Assembly: GCA_016946835.1 (NCBI GenBank)
Contig: JACVTC010000014.1
Coordinates: forward strand, 742,501-806,500
DNA: 64,000 nt
Source of the DNA: Neocallimastix lanati (nom. inval.)
Lineage: Eukaryota; Neocallimastigomycota; Neocallimastigomycetes; Neocallimastigales; Neocallimastigaceae
Direction: 5' to 3'
Shown one piece after another: positions 60,832-64,000 of the stretch (its first letter is position 1; each line of letters begins with the position of its first letter). The translations under genes and the position numbers were made by a program. The notes beneath the pieces are model-generated. The model was not told where the DNA came from and searched no databases. It was given only the letters and a program-made list of their open reading frames with translations.

Positions 60832-60873
<42 letters not shown>

Positions 60874-61570
60874 AAGAGCTATTAAATATTAAATATATTT
60901 TATTTGATATATTATTTTTGTTTGATTTTATTTTCTGATTATCCGTATCTATGGAAGATTCAGAAATATTAATTATATTCTCAAATTTCAAAATAAGAAA
61001 TACTAATTAAATAAACGAATAATAAAAAAAAAAAAAAAAAGGAAAAAAGAAGTTTAAAAAATATTATATTGTAAAAATAAAAATAGAAAATAAGAGTAGT
61101 GATTAAAAACAAGAGAAAACAAAATAAAAACATAACAGAACGAAACGAAACTAAACAAAACAAAACAAAACAAAAACGAAAGTAAAGAATATTTTAAAAA
61201 TATAAAATATTTTTAATGAATTAAATTATTAAATATAAAATATTATTACTTTACAAATTGCTTTTAATAGTATTATTAATAAAATTATTATATTATTATA
61301 AATCAATTAATTGGTTTTAAAAGTATTATTAATAAAATTATTATATTATTATAAATCAATTATTATCAATATATTATAAATTAGGAATATATACTTTAAA
61401 TAAACAATAATTAAACATAAATACAATACAATATAAAATAATATAAATAATGTAAGTAGAACAGAAAAAAAAAAAAAAATTAATAATAAGAGAATGTAAT
61501 TAATATTATTTAGTTAATACGTATATATATATACATTTTTTATTATAATAATATATTTTATATAGGAAAA
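58831..61570. other. 2.7-kb AT-rich intergenic region
   Basis: This lies between MULE-C and the last gene. It holds a 47-bp-arm hairpin (listed separately), a (TAA)n run of about 65 bp at 59453-59518, (TTTTA)n near 60361-60385 and poly(T) of about 35 bases near 60837-60872. A purine-rich stretch with AAACGAAAC-type units (61100-61180) also occurs, and a 55-bp direct repeat (TTTTAATAGTATTATTAATA with following bases) near 61262-61375. The last 130 bases are the promoter and leader of the next gene. No coding signal. Confidence 0.6.
59247..59346. repeat. Long near-perfect hairpin (47-bp arms)
   Basis: The arms 59247-59293 and 59300-59346 are inverted copies with one mismatch and a 6-base loop (CTTAAT). 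The arms contain AATAAACCATTTTCATCTC, less AT-biased than the surroundings. No open frame. It looks like a very small foldback element (MITE) or a replication-born inverted duplication. Confidence 0.9.
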
Positions 61571-64000
61571 ATGGGTGATTTTTCGAGAATAACAGAAAGA
61601 ACTGTGAGTTAATACAAATTCACAATATTATTAATTATAAATTAATTTTAATATTAATAATTATACATGATATCTTTATTTTTAATGTAATAATTTAAAT
61701 ATTTATTTATGATGTTTCATTTTTTTTTTTTTTATTATTTTTTGTTCATTGTTCTGTTTTTTTGTATTATGAATTATTTAGTCATCGAGAAAAGGTTTTG
61801 ATTCTCTTAAGAGACCTAATAAAATTGAAACAAGATATCCACCAGCTAGTGGTAGTCTTTCAGCAGGAATACGTTCTCCAAATTCTGGAGTAACTATGGC
61901 ATTACAACCACCTAATTATCCACCAGCAGGAAGTCGTAGTGCAACACCTGATCATTCCATTTATGCAACTATTCCAAGAAAACCATTGCCTGAAAAACGT
62001 TCTCACAATGATTTATATGGTACAATTTCTCGTAAACCAGTAGCAGAAAAGCATAATCATACAGCTGATCAAGTTTATGCAACAATTCCAAGAAGACGTC
62101 CTGAACGTGAACGTGAACGTGATAGAGAAAGAGATAGGGATAGAGATAGAGAAAGGGATAGAGATAGAGAAAGGGATAGAGACAGAGATAGAGATAGAGA
62201 AAGAAGAGATAGAGACAGAGAAAGAGATAGAGATAGAGAAAGAGATAGAGATAGAACAGCACACTCTCACACACGTGAAATATATGGAACAATACCTAGA
62301 AGGCCAAAAGATGCCAATACTAGTAGGAGTGCAGATATTTATGGAACAATATCAAGAAAGCCAAGACTTTCCGTTGATACAAAAAGTATACAAAGTCCTC
62401 AAGAAAAATTAGCTGATCTTTTAAATAGAGATTTAATGCTCGATCATAATTTTGGATCATTAGATAAAGGTATATATTACTCATTTAAATAACTGTTTTT
62501 TTTTTTTTTTTTTTTTTTTATAATAATGTTGTATTGAATATAAAAATTAATTTCAATTTATAAAAATAAAAAAAATACAAATATTAAATTTAATATTAAT
62601 TAATTATAAATATATATATATGTAATTTAAATGTTAAATAATACAATAGGATCTGATAAAAAAGAAAATAAGGAAGATACACCTCCAGTACCTGAGAAAA
62701 TGTCTAAATTTGCTAATGAAAGAGGTAGACGTCGTTCACCTTCACGTAATCGCTCGAGTTCAAGACCTCGTTCATCATCACGTCATCGTTCTAGTTCTCG
62801 TCCTAGAAGACCAGATGAAAGTACGGTTCATAGAAGACCACCTTCTCCTTCATCTCATAATCATTCAAGTTCTCATGCTCATGGCGCTTATAAATCGTTA
62901 CCAAGACCAACTCGTAGTGGTAGTTCTACTTCAGGGGATACTTCAAAAATTGGAAGAAGTCATATTCGAAATCTTTCAACAACTCATTCTCCAACTTCTG
63001 CAACTTTACCTCGTTCTCATCGTTCACCCCATCCTAGTGATGAAGGTAGCGCAACTGATTCTCTTTCGAGAAGTCGTCATTGTCGTGACAAAAGTGAATT
63101 AAGTGGTATTGATTCTGGATCAATATCTCGTTCTCAATCTCGTGTAAATCTTGGAACAAATAGCTCTACAAAAGATGAAATTGCCCGTTCAAATTCTACA
63201 ACAACTGATCAAAGTAAACTTAAAATTAGTTCTAATATAGATGATTTATCACCAGATTTCCGTGATATTACTACAAGTAGTCCGAAAACATCAAGTGGAA
63301 TATTTGCTACTAATCCAATAGATATAGGACTTGATGGTAATAATATTTCGATGGATTTAAATTTCAAGTCAGAATTTTCATTTAGTATGGATACATTTGG
63401 TGGTGAGAAGAGTTCTAATGCTACACCAACAAAATCAAATTTACCTAATGGAGTATCCACTTCTGATAATAAAGAAAATAGTCCTCTTTCAAAAGAGATC
63501 ACTTTTCCTTCTAATGAAGAAAAAAATGGACCAGTTAATTCTACTAATGAAAATAAATCTAAAGATAAACCAAGTTCTGAAAATAATTCAACTTCTACTT
63601 CAATTAATAATTTAATTCCTCCAAGAAGTGGTAGTCGTTCTACTACTAAAAATGTTCAAGAAAGAGAAAAATTCATAGCTCTTGCAGATAAAAAAACAAA
63701 TCGTAAGGTAGAACAATTAGAAAAAACATTAGAAAAAGAACGTAAAGCATATGAGGAAACTAAGGAAAAATATCGTCATAAATTAAAGAAATATGCACAA
63801 CAAATTAAACTTTTACAAAAACAATTAAAAATTAAAGGTGATAAAGAAGATGATGATTATTTATCTCTTCTTGATCCAAATGCTAATGCATCTGAGAAAG
63901 AGAAAGAATTAAGGGAACAGAATGATTCATTACAGGAAAAAATTATTGATTTGAATGTTCAATTAGAAAAAGCTAATGATAATGTTAATTATTTACAAGA
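61571..64000 (+). CDS. Large protein with IYxTIxRKP repeats and coiled coil (partial)
   Basis: Three exons visible: 61571-61603 (MGDFSRITERT), 61782-62469 and 62650 to beyond the window end. The introns are GT-AG and the joined frame is open throughout. Exon 2 has five copies of a short motif (IYATIPRKP, LYGTISRKP, VYATIPRRR, IYGTIPRRP, IYGTISRKP) around a long Arg-Glu/Arg-Asp dipeptide tract. Exon 3 starts with an Arg-Ser-rich stretch (RRRSPSRNRSSSRPRSSSRH), a Ser/Thr-rich disordered part, and from about 63640 a strong heptad coiled coil (KVEQLEKTLEKERKAYEET, LKKYAQQIKLLQKQLKIK). The Tyr-containing repeats could be phosphorylation or SH2/SH3-type docking sites, but that is inference. I do not recognise the family. 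The 3' end is outside the window. Confidence 0.8.

Noticed and set aside
62013-62412. Frames on both strands across the RE/RD tract
   Set aside because: Shadows of a low-complexity coding stretch; the spliced frame from 61571 has the correct introns and continues past 64000.

Overview
The window comes from a eukaryotic nuclear genome that is extremely AT-rich. It shows GT-AG introns made almost only of A and T, long poly(A)/poly(T) and (TAA)n tracts, poly-asparagine in proteins, a fungal-type ribosomal protein uL22 and many ankyrin-repeat genes. This combination fits an anaerobic gut fungus (Neocallimastigomycota) best. That placement is inference; no marker in the window proves it.

Left part (1-15.5 kb) is mostly host DNA. 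It starts with an eroded Ty1/copia relic (1-1640). Then follow a minus-strand eight-exon MPE1/RBBP6-type gene (2544-6372), a minus-strand ten-exon epsin (8245-11069), the three-exon RPL17 (uL22) gene (12672-13417, plus) and a two-exon gene with a ubiquitin-hydrolase-like Cys box (14321-15434, plus). In the first three genes the exon lengths sum to whole codons and the joined products match their families along their length.

Middle part (15.5-29.4 kb) is made of transposons. MULE-A (15547-19725) carries an intact 477-aa FLYWCH-MULE transposase and an internal AAAAT minisatellite. MULE-B (20204-29381) has a perfect 9-bp target duplication, and its dead transposase is split by a Ty3/gypsy chromovirus (20748-27405) with 626-bp LTRs and a 5-bp target duplication.

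Right-centre part (30-52 kb) is an ankyrin zone. A 1596-aa ankyrin gene (30122-34912) is followed by a family of five related ankyrin loci: one open gene (37070-38434) and four broken copies. Two of them are paired with the same truncated MULE transposase fragment, so the pair was duplicated as a block. A copia element with an intact 1489-aa polyprotein (42696-48717) sits in the upstream region of one copy. Its 5-bp target duplication is confirmed by the empty site in the paralogues.

Right part: MULE-C (52177-58830) is a close relative of MULE-A with a frameshifted transposase and a 3.2-kb minisatellite. An AT-rich spacer with a 47-bp-arm hairpin follows. Last comes the start of a gene for a protein with repeated IYxTIxRKP motifs, an RE/RD-rich stretch and a coiled coil, cut by the window end.

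No defence system, CRISPR array, tRNA or rRNA was seen. The most unusual material is the FLYWCH-MULE family with its internal minisatellites, the hairpin-repeat leader and poly-Asn linker of the copia element, and the co-duplicated MULE-ankyrin blocks.
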